64,000 bases of DNA from Roseivirga sp. UBA6052 (lineage in GTDB: Bacteria > Bacteroidota > Bacteroidia > Cytophagales > Cyclobacteriaceae). Below the pieces are notes generated by a model that saw only the letters and a program-made list of their open reading frames with translations, was not told the DNA's origin and did not search any database. This document shows positions 55,205 to 63,256 of this stretch, piece after piece (positions within the stretch are counted from its first letter, which is position 1; every line of letters starts with the position of its first letter). The position numbers and the translations under genes are program-made. The stretch covers positions 248,001 through 312,000 of the forward strand of contig DIYO01000004.1 of assembly GCA_002427755.1 (NCBI GenBank), in the 5' to 3' direction.

Positions 55205-57757
55205 GTGAATCACCAACAACTCAAGTTTATTAGGAACATAAGCTGGGCATTGGCCTTTGGCTGTATTTTAATGTTCATCTATGCCCTATGGGTTGGAGAT
55301 AACTTGGCATTGCCCTGGCAAGTTGAAGCCACTTTTAAAACACGTCCTTTACTGCTCGATTACTTTACCATCAATGGTGAACCGTCAGGGGTCTATGTCG
55401 ATCAACTCCTAAGCTGGCAGCAGTACTTCACAGAAGACATTCAGTTTCTAGCTTGGCCGGAGAATATATTGGCAATCGTATTCGCTATAGCGATGATTAG
55501 CATTACGACCATCGCATCTTATCTAGAGCGATTTACCTACTTTTTATTGAGTGGTGTAATCGTTCTAATGCTCACGCAGCTGCGGCTAGAAGAATTGGGA
55601 ATCGTTCCGGATTACATCATGTATATCGTGCTGCTAGGCTATGCGCTTTGCACCTATACATTTCAAAGCTTCTTACCGAATACCAAATTCTGGATTAGAA
55701 TAACCAGCAGTACCTTATTCTATGGCATACTCGGGCTAATCATTGTTACGGCAGATCATATACAATATGGGCATTGGGTATTAATCTCATGGGGTATCCT
55801 CAGTCCTATGATTCTTATAGCTTTATTCATAGTGTTCATTGCGGGAGATAATATCTACAGCATTTTCCGTATCACGACCAGCGGTGCCTCAAGTGGTAAG
55901 AATGGCCTGATCCATTATGGAATAGCAGGACTCATTTATGTGGCATTGCCTGCGCTACTGTTTCTACAAAGAACCGGAAATACTGATATTGACCTAAGCT
56001 TCATTTCTCCAGAAGCTCTTTTACTCCTTTCGATTTTCTCAGGGTATTGGAGCCTAAAAGAAAAAGTAGAGCCCATGAAATTGGGTATTGAGGTGAGCAT
56101 CGTGCGAGATTGGCTCTATCCTATTGGTACAGCGTTAACCTTTGGTTTCTGGGCCTTCGCTAAACTGACCATTAACGATTCTCAGGAAAACGCAATGGAG
56201 TGGCTGATCATCTTAAGTCATTTGGCATTTGGAGCGGCATTCTATGTCTATGCCCTCATTAACTTCTTACCTCCACTGCTAGAGAATCTAAAAATTTGGC
56301 CACTATTCTACCAAGGCTTAAGAACACCTATTTTGATGGTGCGACTGATGTCCTTTGCGCTCTTTTTAGGAGGAATCTTTTACCTAGAAAACAGACCGTA
56401 CTATCAGGCAAAAGCAGGACAATATGCCATGCTCGCGTCTTTAGGTGAAAAGTCCGGTAAAACACTTCTGGCAGATCAATTCTATCAGCAGTCAGTTTTC
56501 TATGACTTTTACAACTTCAAGGCGAATTATAGCTTAACGCGAATGGCCGAGCGTGAATTAGAGATCAATAAGATTCCCGAAAAGCTCTTTGCGGTATTGA
56601 GAGGCAATTCTAATCCAAAATCGAGAGTAGCTTATGCTCGATTCTTTAACAAAAGAAATGAGCCTTTCCGTGAATTAGATGCCTTGATGGAATCTCGAGA
56701 GATTTTCGAGAGCGAAGAGGTGAGAAACAACCTAGGCATTGCACATTATGGTTATACCAATTACGACTCGGCTCTGGTCTACTTTCGTTTGAACCCGGGA
56801 AATATTGTCAGTGAAGGTAACCTGGCTGCTCTTAACTACGATTTTGCTCAGACCGTGAATTTCGATACCACTTTTAGCTATTCTAATCCTGAAGAAATCA
56901 ACATTGCTATCAACCGTCAGGCTCTGGCTAATGCTCAAAATATCGACATCGAATTCCAGCATGCACTTGACCCTGATACATTACTATCGAGGGAAAACCT
57001 ATTTTACCTTTACAATGCGGCTTTAAGAAAGCAAAATGCTTCAGGTCCTGAGGTGCTATCGGCACTCGATTACTATCTCAGTAACTTTAAGAATAGCCAG
57101 TATAGCACCTTTATGTTGATTGCTAAATCCATCTTGCTCTACAATATCGAAAAAGTCAATGATGCTTTCATCACATTGGAGCAGGCCATTGCGGCAAGCG
57201 GTCAAGGTGCTGGCTTTCCTTATTTCTTAAAGGCCGTTTGGGCTTACGATCAAGGAAAAGCCGATCTCACCATTTCATCTCTCGAGAATTCAGGAAAGCG
57301 TTCTTATGATGACCCTCAACTGAATCAGTTCATCGATCGCATCAAGACGGTTCAAGATTATTCCGAAGTAGCTGATATCAGTGAACGACTATCGGAAATC
57401 AGAAATCAGAAATCGACTCTAAGAGAAACTGAGTATCAAGATGCATTACTGCAAATCGCGACTTTAAATGCCTTTGATGAGACGACTACTTTAGAGACAT
57501 TAGAAGAGCTTAAGGCATTAGGTGTAGATCCTTCGCACATATATAACAGCTTAATTACTTCTCTGCAAGTTAATAAGGAGAGTATCGCTTTAAGACAAGC
57601 ATATGTCTTACAATGTGCTGTAATGGGTTATAGTGCCTTTGCAGAAACTGCCCTAAGCAAGCTTCAAGAACAAATGGATCCTAAGGCCTTTGCCGATTTC
57701 AATTTTACCTACTTACAAAAAGTAAGAGAAGTACAACAGCAAAGGTTAGGAAACTAA
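55205..57757 (+). CDS. Large membrane protein with C-terminal TPR-like repeats
   Basis: The 850-residue protein starts with GTG at 55205. Residues 1-400 hold about eleven hydrophobic helices, beginning with LAFGCILMFIYALWVG. Residues 410-850 are a helical repeat region with TPR-like units (NNLGIAHYGYTNYDSALVYF; YFLKAVWAYDQGKADLTISS). No catalytic motif is seen. The membrane-then-TPR layout could suit an assembly or transport scaffold. It sits 32 bases downstream of gatC. I do not recognise a named family; function unknown. Confidence 0.75.
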   Translation: MNHQQLKFIRNISWALAFGCILMFIYALWVGDNLALPWQVEATFKTRPLLLDYFTINGEPSGVYVDQLLSWQQYFTEDIQFLAWPENILAIVFAIAMISITTIASYLERFTYFLLSGVIVLMLTQLRLEELGIVPDYIMYIVLLGYALCTYTFQSFLPNTKFWIRITSSTLFYGILGLIIVTADHIQYGHWVLISWGILSPMILIALFIVFIAGDNIYSIFRITTSGASSGKNGLIHYGIAGLIYVALPALLFLQRTGNTDIDLSFISPEALLLLSIFSGYWSLKEKVEPMKLGIEVSIVRDWLYPIGTALTFGFWAFAKLTINDSQENAMEWLIILSHLAFGAAFYVYALINFLPPLLENLKIWPLFYQGLRTPILMVRLMSFALFLGGIFYLENRPYYQAKAGQYAMLASLGEKSGKTLLADQFYQQSVFYDFYNFKANYSLTRMAERELEINKIPEKLFAVLRGNSNPKSRVAYARFFNKRNEPFRELDALMESREIFESEEVRNNLGIAHYGYTNYDSALVYFRLNPGNIVSEGNLAALNYDFAQTVNFDTTFSYSNPEEINIAINRQALANAQNIDIEFQHALDPDTLLSRENLFYLYNAALRKQNASGPEVLSALDYYLSNFKNSQYSTFMLIAKSILLYNIEKVNDAFITLEQAIAASGQGAGFPYFLKAVWAYDQGKADLTISSLENSGKRSYDDPQLNQFIDRIKTVQDYSEVADISERLSEIRNQKSTLRETEYQDALLQIATLNAFDETTTLETLEELKALGVDPSHIYNSLITSLQVNKESIALRQAYVLQCAVMGYSAFAETALSKLQEQMDPKAFADFNFTYLQKVREVQQQRLGN

Positions 57758-57767
57758 AAGGCCTTAA

Positions 57768-57832
57768 GGTATACACGGCAAGCTACACGGACAGAATACT
57801 TATAGCTTAAAGCGTGAAGCATGAGGCGTTCA
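57768..57832. repeat. Degenerate palindrome of the CTACACG family
   Basis: The stretch contains GCAAGCTACACGGACAG and then AGCTTAAAGCGTGAAGC and ATGAGGCG, wording shared with 62767-62825 (CGCTACACGC, GAAGCGTGAGGCG). AAGCGTGAAGC-type bases pair partly with the left part. It is a probable decayed member of the second repeat family. The remainder of the 241-base gap to the ABC gene contains a very short basic frame on the minus strand (57841-57903) that I do not call. Confidence 0.4.
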
Positions 57833-57998
57833 ACTGCGGGCTATGCGCGCAAACCACCCTTAATCCGTTTGCTTTTCCGCTTACGTAAAGAGTTACGATT
57901 CATAGCATAGTTTTTAATTCTTTTGTCCTTGGTAAACCTTTCATGTAAATAAACAGTAGTGTATTAAACATTTAGGCTAGTACACACGTCAAAGGAGT

Positions 57999-58733
57999 AT
58001 GAGTAGTGTAATTCAGACATCAGATATATCTAAAATCTACCAAATGGGTAGCGAAACCATTCGTGCCCTTAAATCAGTAACCATAGACATTAAGCAAGGC
58101 GAGTATGTTTCATTTATGGGTCCTTCCGGTTCAGGAAAGTCTACCTTAATGAACATGATTGGATGCTTAGATACCCCTTCTGGTGGTAGTTACATTCTGA
58201 ATGGTCAGGATGTAAGTGATATGACAGAGAATGAATTGGCTGAAGTGCGAAACAAAGAAATTGGATTCGTATTCCAGACCTTTAACCTACTCCCTAGAGC
58301 ATCTTCATTAGAGAATGTGGCTTTGCCACTGATCTATGCAGGCTATAGCAAATCTGAAAGACTAGACAGAGCACAAGCTGCATTAGAGGGTGTTGGTTTA
58401 GGAGAGCGATCATTCCACAAACCGAATGAGCTTTCTGGGGGTCAGCGTCAGCGTGTGGCCATTGCCAGAGCCTTAGTGAATGATCCTTCGATTATATTGG
58501 CCGATGAGCCTACTGGTAACCTCGATACCAAAACGTCTTACGACATTATGGACCTATTCATCGAGCTACACGATAAAGGCAACACCATTATTATGGTAAC
58601 GCACGAAGATGATATTGCTGAATATTCACACAGAATTGTAAGATTAAGAGATGGGTTAGTTGAAACGGATAAGGTGAATCCAAATCCAACAAGAGACAAT
58701 CCATTAAAGAACGTTGTAGTAGAAGAAGCTTAA
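57999..58733 (+). CDS. ABC transporter ATPase, LolD/MacB type
   Basis: The 244-residue ATPase has Walker [13 protein letters not shown], signature [15 protein letters not shown], Walker [15 protein letters not shown] and H-loop [10 protein letters not shown]. The combination [19 protein letters not shown] and the [16 protein letters not shown]-loop fits the LolD/MacB/FtsE family, which power mechanotransmission transporters. No membrane permease gene is adjacent; the next gene is a cobalamin adenosyltransferase 3 bases downstream. The partner may be encoded elsewhere. Confidence 0.88.
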   Translation: MSSVIQTSDISKIYQMGSETIRALKSVTIDIKQGEYVSFMGPSGSGKSTLMNMIGCLDTPSGGSYILNGQDVSDMTENELAEVRNKEIGFVFQTFNLLPRASSLENVALPLIYAGYSKSERLDRAQAALEGVGLGERSFHKPNELSGGQRQRVAIARALVNDPSIILADEPTGNLDTKTSYDIMDLFIELHDKGNTIIMVTHEDDIAEYSHRIVRLRDGLVETDKVNPNPTRDNPLKNVVVEEA

Positions 58734-58736
58734 GCT

Positions 58737-59288
58737 TTGAAGATATATACAAAAACAGGAGATTCAGGCACCACCTCTTTATTGGGTGGTGCTCGTGTTT
58801 CTAAGGCACATATCCGAATCGATGCCTATGGCACCATCGATGAGTTGAACAGCTACATTGGCTTGCTGAACGATCAAGCGGTGAATGCTCCTAGACATGA
58901 TTTCTTAAAAGAGATTCAAGACCGACTCTTTACCATTGGCTCACATTTAGCCACTGAACCCGGTAAGGACAAAGTGGTAAAACCCGATTTGTTTGATAGT
59001 GACATCGAATCTCTCGAAGGTGGAATGGACACAATGGATGCTGATCTTCCGGCACTCACTAGCTTTATATTACCAGGAGGACACCAATCTGTATCATTCG
59101 CCCATTTGGCACGAACAGTTTGCCGAAGAGCGGAAAGAATTGCCATTGCCTTAAACGACCATGAGGCAGTAGATCCACTGATTATTCGTTACCTCAATAG
59201 ACTTAGCGACTATCTTTTCGTTTTAGGTAGAAAGATGGCCCAAGAGTTAAAGGCCGAAGAGGTGAAGTGGGAGCCTAGAAAGAAATAA
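58737..59288 (+). CDS. PduO-type cob(I)alamin adenosyltransferase
   Basis: The 183-residue protein has the N-terminal ATP-binding KIYTKTGDSGTTSLLGG, the HIRIDAYGTIDELNSYIG region and RTVCRRAER with the ATP-binding Arg residues, all typical of PduO/MMAB adenosyltransferases. It makes adenosylcobalamin, which the IcmF mutase needs. It starts with TTG at 58737, 3 bases after the ABC gene stop; no ATG is possible in the conserved opening. 183 residues is the usual core length. Confidence 0.92.
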   Translation: MKIYTKTGDSGTTSLLGGARVSKAHIRIDAYGTIDELNSYIGLLNDQAVNAPRHDFLKEIQDRLFTIGSHLATEPGKDKVVKPDLFDSDIESLEGGMDTMDADLPALTSFILPGGHQSVSFAHLARTVCRRAERIAIALNDHEAVDPLIIRYLNRLSDYLFVLGRKMAQELKAEEVKWEPRKK

Positions 59289-59423
59289 TTTTCCCGTAAA
59301 TAATTAGGCACACGAGATTGTATGCCGAATATGGTTCGCCTATCTTGCGTTCTCGCCTACGGAATATTTGGAATAACTCTTACATAACTTGTTGATTATT
59401 AGTGTTTTAACACTATGGAAACG

Positions 59424-59455
59424 TTTGCAAGAGGGCCTATAAAATTGTATTTTTG
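59424..59455 (+). promoter_or_regulatory. Putative ilvE promoter
   Basis: TTTG at 59424-59427 and TATTTTTG at 59448-59455, with a 20-base spacer, match the Bacteroidota -33/-7 promoter consensus (TTTG and TAnnTTTG). The leader to the ATG at 59480 would be about 18 bases. The rest of the 190-base gap between the adenosyltransferase gene and this site shows nothing convincing. Confidence 0.6.
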
Positions 59456-59479
59456 TTTTCCTATCAGACGTAAAAAGCT

Positions 59480-60544
59480 ATGATCGATTCACAAGCTATT
59501 GATATACAACCTATTGCGAACTCTCGCATTCAGGAACTAGACGAGAATAACATTCCTTTCGGAGCACTTTACTCCGACCATATGTTCTTGGCCGACTATT
59601 ACGATGGCGCTTGGCAAGACGCAAGGATTGTTCCATACCAAAACATTTCATTGAGCCCTGCTAATGCCACTTTGCATTATGCCATTACGGTATTCGAAGG
59701 CATGAAGGCTTACAAAAACCCTGATGGCGATGTGATTGCTTTCCGTCCGGAAGCGAATGCAGAAAGATTGAATATTTCAGGAGAGCGTATGTGTATTCCT
59801 GAAGTACCACAAGACTTGTTTATGGAAGGCTTAACCCAGCTATTAAAGATAGATGCTGCTTGGGTACCTTCTGCGCCAAACACGTCTTTGTATATCCGTC
59901 CGTTTGTGTTTGCCACTGACGAGTACATAGGAATTCGCCCACCATCAAACTTTAGGTTTATGATCATTACTTGCCCGGTAGGTGCTTACTATGGCAAACC
60001 GGTAAGCGTAAAGATCGAGACTGAGTACTCTAGGGCTTTCCCTGGGGGTACGGGTTATGCCAAAGCAGGTGGTAATTATGGTGCCAGCTTATACCCTGCC
60101 TTACAAGCACAGAAAAAAGGCTTCGACCAGTTGATCTGGACTGATGGACAGAATCACGAGTACATTGAAGAATCAGGTACGATGAACGTCATGTTCAAGA
60201 TTGATGATACTTTGATTACCGCACCTACTTCAGGCACGATTCTGAAAGGCATCACCAGAGACTCAGTATTAAAGATAACGAGAGACTGGGGCATGAAAGT
60301 AGAGGAAAGACCTGTTGCCGTAGCTGAAATTGTAGCTGCCGCCAGAGAAGGTAGAATCCAAGAGGCCTTTGGTGTAGGTACTGCTGCAACCATTGCCCCT
60401 ATTGCCAAGATTGGTTTTGGGGACGAAATCTTTGAGTTACCCAACCCTGAGAATGGCGAGCTAGCTCAAAACATCTTAAGAGAATTGAACAACATCCGTT
60501 ACGGGCTCATCGAAGATCGTTATGGATGGACGTATAAGATATAA
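59480..60544 (+). CDS. ilvE: Branched-chain amino acid aminotransferase
   Basis: The 354-residue class IV PLP aminotransferase has LHYAITVFEGMKAYKN, the Schiff-base lysine in GYAKAGGNYGASLYP and the cofactor phosphate region HEYIEESGTMNVMF. The length and features fit the BCAT type II group. It transfers amino groups between glutamate and the 2-oxoacids of valine, leucine and isoleucine. Its products link to acyl-CoAs that IcmF may rearrange. A good promoter precedes it; a REP-rich region follows. Confidence 0.93.
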   Translation: MIDSQAIDIQPIANSRIQELDENNIPFGALYSDHMFLADYYDGAWQDARIVPYQNISLSPANATLHYAITVFEGMKAYKNPDGDVIAFRPEANAERLNISGERMCIPEVPQDLFMEGLTQLLKIDAAWVPSAPNTSLYIRPFVFATDEYIGIRPPSNFRFMIITCPVGAYYGKPVSVKIETEYSRAFPGGTGYAKAGGNYGASLYPALQAQKKGFDQLIWTDGQNHEYIEESGTMNVMFKIDDTLITAPTSGTILKGITRDSVLKITRDWGMKVEERPVAVAEIVAAAREGRIQEAFGVGTAATIAPIAKIGFGDEIFELPNPENGELAQNILRELNNIRYGLIEDRYGWTYKI

Positions 60545-60576
60545 GCGACACGCTTTACGCTGCACGCAAAACATAA

Positions 60577-60610
60577 TTTCCCCCTAGCAGGGGGAATAGA
60601 AGGGGGTAGA
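60577..60610. repeat. CCCCCTAG-AGGGGG type palindrome
   Basis: TTCCCCCT and AGGGGGAA pair at once (loop AGC), followed by GAAGGGGGT. A related copy is near 61155-61190 (CCCACTAGACAGGGGGAA, AAGGGGGTTGATA). It may also act as a terminator for ilvE. Confidence 0.5.
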
Positions 60611-60641
60611 TAACTCCCTTTTTTTGTACTCTTTCCTCTAA

Positions 60642-60670
60642 CGTCATTGCGAGCGAAGCGCGGCAATCTC
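60642..60670 (+). repeat. REP-like palindrome
   Basis: Frame CGTCATTGC ... GCAATCTC with stem ATTGC/GCAAT and centre GAGCGAAGCGCG. This is the most classical form of the family. Confidence 0.7.
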
Positions 60671-60734
60671 CTCAATGAAGAACGAAACCTACTTATACCC
60701 CGACCCTAAAGGGTGAGTAAATCCAATTTTGTAT

Positions 60735-60770
60735 CGTCATTCAGAGGGAACGAAGTGACCGAAGAATCTT
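60735..60770 (+). repeat. REP-like palindrome
   Basis: Frame CGTCATTCAGAGGGAACG ... GACCGAAGAATCTT. ATTC pairs with GAAT. The centre AACGAAGTGACCG is the form also found, decayed, at 404-452 and, inverted, near 63084 and 63150. Confidence 0.65.
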
Positions 60771-60782
60771 CTACTTCCTTTT

Positions 60783-60809
60783 CGTCATTCCCGTGAAGAC
60801 GGGAATCTC
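60783..60809 (+). repeat. REP-like palindrome
   Basis: Frame CGTC then ATTCCCGT, loop GAAG, ACGGGAAT, then CTC. The 8-base stem is perfect apart from the loop edges. Confidence 0.75.
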
Positions 60810-60836
60810 ATCATTTAAAAACGAGGCTCTTCTTTT

Positions 60837-60871
60837 CGTCATGCTGTCCCGAGGCCTCGGGATCAGCATCT
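60837..60871 (+). repeat. REP-like palindrome, long stem
   Basis: CGTCATGCTG, the perfect inner palindrome CCGAGGCCTCGG, then ATCAGCATCT; ATGCTG pairs with CAGCAT. It has one of the longest stems in the window. Confidence 0.75.
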
Positions 60872-60899
60872 ATTAAGTTAATTAGCAAAGCGACAAAGC

Positions 60900-60926
60900 A
60901 GATTCCGAAACAAGTTCGAAATGACG
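60900..60926 (-). repeat. REP-like palindrome, inverted
   Basis: On the minus strand it reads CGTCATTTCGAA, CTTGT, TTCGGAATCT, the same CTTGT loop as the arms around the nuclease gene at 51447-51865. The stem has one unpaired base. Confidence 0.7.
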
Positions 60927-60939
60927 TTCTAACTTTTAC

Positions 60940-60977
60940 CGTCACTCCCGTCCCGTTAGCTATCGGGAGGAATCTCC
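60940..60977 (+). repeat. REP-like palindrome
   Basis: Frame CGTCACTCCCG ... CGGGAGGAATCTCC with inner TAGCTA; CTCCCG pairs with CGGGAG. Confidence 0.7.
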
Positions 60978-61005
60978 CTTATGAAAAACGAAATTCTTCA
61001 TTTTT

Positions 61006-61190
61006 GTCATTGCCAGGATCATAAGACTGAGTATCTCTCCAACTCTTCTCAATCGAATCTCTGAGCTCCTTCTCCGAAGTACTTCGAAGGAGAAGCTTTG
61101 CGAAGAGTCTCAGAATTCCATTACCCCGATTCTTCGCTTTGCTCAGAACTCAACTTTCCCACTAGACAGGGGGAACCCAAGGGGGTTGAT
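61006..61190. repeat. Degenerate repeat cluster
   Basis: A weak element (GTCATTGCCAGGATC...GTATCTCTCC) begins at 61006. A strong hairpin CTTCTCC, GAAGTACTTC, GGAGAAG lies at 61069-61095, a further element fragment GATTCTTCGCTTTGCTCAGAAC is near 61130, and a relative of the CCCCCTAG palindrome (CAGGGGGAA, AAGGGGGTTGAT) closes the region. No coding potential was found in 60545-61308. Confidence 0.5.
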
Positions 61191-61308
61191 ACCAAACCTC
61201 CTTCCCTCCCCCTCGTATACCCTCATTAACCATTATTAACTGAACTCCCCCACCTTCTTCTTCATTATTGTAATGAAACATGGGCATAATTGCCTTTCTT
61301 TATAAGCA

Positions 61309-61809
61309 ATGAAAGTAAAGCATCTCTTTCTCCTTCTAGGAATGTTTTTCCTTTTTACAGACCTCTCTGCACAAGCCTATATGGTGGTGCGCAAGAAAGG
61401 CACCAAACGTAGATACGAATACCGAGCCGGCTCCTACCTGACTTACAAACAAAAGGGCTGGGACATCTATACCACCGACCGGATTACCGACCTCAAAGAC
61501 AGCACCTTGGTGCTGGAAAACAACCTGCTTTTAATTGAGCAGATCGAAAGCATTGATATCCAAAATGCCGCCACCAACAGATCTGATTTTTTACGTTCTG
61601 CCGAAGGGCTGGCACCCGTAATAGGTATTGGCTTAATGGGCTTAGACTTTATTAACCACAGCGTAATTGATGGCAACCCTTACACCTTTGATGAACGCAC
61701 CACCACCACTGCAGCAGTCTTTGTTGTAACAGGCTTCGGTCTCAAACTCTTCCGCAGAAAAAAGGTACACCTTACCAAGCCTTTGTTTGAGGCTTTTATA
61801 ATTGAGTAA
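61309..61809 (+). CDS. Exported conserved hypothetical protein
   Basis: The 166-residue protein starts with a signal peptide (HLFLLLGMFFLFTDLSAQA) and continues with a basic mature part (RKKGTKRRYEYRAGSYLTYKQ). The middle resembles a small beta domain (DSTLVLENNLLLIEQIESI), and two hydrophobic stretches follow (GLAPVIGIGLMGLDFI; TAAVFVVTGFGLKLF). No family is recognised. It is a single gene between repeat clusters. Confidence 0.65.
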   Translation: MKVKHLFLLLGMFFLFTDLSAQAYMVVRKKGTKRRYEYRAGSYLTYKQKGWDIYTTDRITDLKDSTLVLENNLLLIEQIESIDIQNAATNRSDFLRSAEGLAPVIGIGLMGLDFINHSVIDGNPYTFDERTTTTAAVFVVTGFGLKLFRRKKVHLTKPLFEAFIIE

Positions 61810-61969
61810 AAGCTAAACATATTCTTTTACGAAAGCATATTTACCCTCATAAGAAAGTAATTGAAAGCTAAGGCTTTATAGTCATTACGTGTTTCAAATC
61901 AATTCTATTCATGATATCGTATTCTATAAATGAGTAAATACTCATATATCTAAAAAGAATACTTTATTA

Positions 61970-61998
61970 TTGTTTTTCAATAATTAATTATAACTTTG
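61970..61998 (+). promoter_or_regulatory. Putative promoter of the DUF2975-HTH pair
   Basis: TTG at 61970-61972 and TAACTTTG at 61991-61998 with an 18-base spacer match the Bacteroidota promoter form. The start codon at 62015 lies 16 bases beyond. The 205-base gap upstream is very AT-rich and shows no gene. Confidence 0.55.
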
Positions 61999-62014
61999 AG
62001 GAAATTTAAAACTC

Positions 62015-62545
62015 ATGAATAACAAAATATTAAACCTAGCACTAGCCATTAGTCAGGTTCTACGCTCTTTCTTAATCTTTATCCTTATTGTGGTAGTAGT
62101 ATTGGGTGTAATTCTCGTGGTAGATAATGAGGCCCTTCCCTTTTTGAGGTATAACAATGGGGCTTTCAACTTTTCTGGTCAAGGGAGTGGAGAGGCTTTA
62201 GGCTTTAGACCACAAGGCTGGTTTACGCTATTCACCTTTTTTAAATTGGCACTTATCATTCTATGTACCATCCTGATTATCTCAGAGATTTTAAAGGTTA
62301 TCCAGTCCATTCGTTCTTTAGATACTTTCAAGCAAAAGAATATTCTCGCCTTTAGAAGAATGGCACAGATCTTCTTGGGACTCTTTTTTATCCATATGTT
62401 CTCTTTGGTACAAACGGAGGGACAAGTCTCTTTCACCTTTGGTCTACCCTTGGAATATCTCATCGCTATGATCGGCTGCTATGTGCTTTCCGAGATTTTC
62501 AAAGAAGGCAACAAATTGATGGAAGAGAACCAATTAACCATATAA
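62015..62545 (+). CDS. DUF2975 membrane protein
   Basis: The 176-residue protein has four hydrophobic helices (LIFILIVVVVLGVILVV; FFKLALIILCTILIISEIL; FLGLFFIHMFSLVQ; YLIAMIGCYVLSEIF) and SLDTFKQKNILAFRRMAQIF between helices 2 and 3, the conserved loop of DUF2975. It ends with LMEENQLTI. It lies 2 bases before a small HTH gene. In relatives the pair is constant, and the membrane protein is thought to influence the regulator. Its ligand is unknown. Confidence 0.85.
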   Translation: MNNKILNLALAISQVLRSFLIFILIVVVVLGVILVVDNEALPFLRYNNGAFNFSGQGSGEALGFRPQGWFTLFTFFKLALIILCTILIISEILKVIQSIRSLDTFKQKNILAFRRMAQIFLGLFFIHMFSLVQTEGQVSFTFGLPLEYLIAMIGCYVLSEIFKEGNKLMEENQLTI

Positions 62546-62547
62546 CC

Positions 62548-62754
62548 ATGGCAATCATTATCAACTTAGATGTTATGATGGCCAAGCGGAAGATTCGCTC
62601 TAAAGTCTTGGCTCAGCAATTGGGCATTACAGAAGCTAATCTGTCGATTTTGAAAACGGGTAAAGCCAAAGCCATCCGCTTTACTACTTTAGAAGCCATC
62701 TGTGAGGCTTTGGATTGTCAGCCGGGAGATTTGTTGGAGTATCGAGAAGAATAG
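62548..62754 (+). CDS. XRE-family HTH regulator (YozG-like)
   Basis: The 68-residue protein is a lone Cro/C1-type helix-turn-helix: DVMMAKRKIRSKVLAQQLG, ITEANLSILKTGKAKAIRFTTL, EAICEALDCQPGDLLEY. It is the usual partner of DUF2975 proteins; together they form a two-gene regulatory unit. It likely binds its own promoter at 61970-61998. DNA-binding residues are in the second and third helices. Confidence 0.88.
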   Translation: MAIIINLDVMMAKRKIRSKVLAQQLGITEANLSILKTGKAKAIRFTTLEAICEALDCQPGDLLEYREE

Positions 62755-62766
62755 GCCACACGATAA

Positions 62767-62825
62767 ACGCTACACGCATCAGGCCAAGGAAATTAAGTTC
62801 CTGTGAAGCGTGAGGCGAGTAGCGT
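62767..62825. repeat. Inverted repeat of the CTACACGC family
   Basis: ACGCTACACGCATCAG (62767-62782) is imperfectly complementary to GAAGCGTGAGGCGAGTAGCGT (62805-62825). It belongs with the elements near 57768, 60551 and 9537. Confidence 0.55.
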
Positions 62826-62841
62826 ATGACTTAAAGTAAAG

Positions 62842-62868
62842 CGTCATCCTGAACTCGTTTCAGGATCT
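62842..62868 (+). repeat. REP-like palindrome, copy of nuclease-unit arm
   Basis: CGTCATCCTGAA, CTCGT, TTCAGGATCT: identical to the arms of the unit at 51447-51865 except for one loop base (CTCGT for CTTGT). Here it stands alone, so this sequence exists outside the nuclease unit. Confidence 0.8.
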
Positions 62869-62896
62869 AAAAATTACTTTGGTGATCAGAATCAGA

Positions 62897-62937
62897 AGAT
62901 TCCGAAACATCCCGATAGCTATCGGGACGGAATGACG
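62897..62937 (-). repeat. REP-like palindrome with perfect core
   Basis: Minus-strand frame CGTCATTCCG ... CGGAATCT; the core CCCGATAGCTATCGGG (62911-62926) is a perfect 16-base palindrome. Confidence 0.75.
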
Positions 62938-62995
62938 GCTAAGATTTGATTGCTTTAAGCCCTTTTCCCTTGTGAGAATAACGAAAAAGACGGAA

Positions 62996-63069
62996 CGTCA
63001 CTGCGCCTTCGCTGTAGCTTTAGCGCAAGCGTTCTGAGTGTTCAGAGTATTCTGAATCGAAAGAGTCTC
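62996..63069. repeat. Degenerate REP-like stretch
   Basis: CGTCACTGCGCC followed by CTTTAGCGCAAGCG, TTCTGAGTGTTCAGAGTATT and CGAAAGAGTCTC. Several partial stems overlap; probably two decayed elements in succession. Confidence 0.4.
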
Positions 63070-63083
63070 ATTTTCGGATTAGG

Positions 63084-63122
63084 GGATTCTTTCGCTCGTC
63101 CATTGGACTCCTCAGAATGACG
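63084..63122 (-). repeat. REP-like palindrome
   Basis: On the minus strand CGTCATTCTGAGGAG ... CGAAAGAATCC; ATTC pairs with GAAT. Confidence 0.6.
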
Positions 63123-63149
63123 GTCGGTTAAAGTCTCGTTTTTCATTAT

Positions 63150-63196
63150 GGAGATTCTTTCGGTCGCTTTACCTTGTTTGCTCCCTCAGAATGACG
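63150..63196 (-). repeat. REP-like palindrome
   Basis: On the minus strand CGTCATTCTGAGGGAGC ... GCGACCGAAAGAATCTCC. It is the longest copy of the GAGGGA/GACCGAAAGAATCT form and lies 60 bases before the prfB start. Confidence 0.6.
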
Positions 63197-63256
63197 AAAA
63201 GAGATTTCCAAATCTCAGACCATTTCTTCACTTTTGCAGCTTAATAGAACTAAGAC

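Noticed and set aside
57841..57903. 20-residue very basic minus-strand frame
   Set aside because: Too short and next to a degenerate repeat; could be a decayed gene remnant but cannot be supported.
60577..61190. CRISPR-like array
   Set aside because: Elements vary in sequence, orientation and spacing and have internal palindromes; there are no constant direct repeats with equal spacers and no cas genes.
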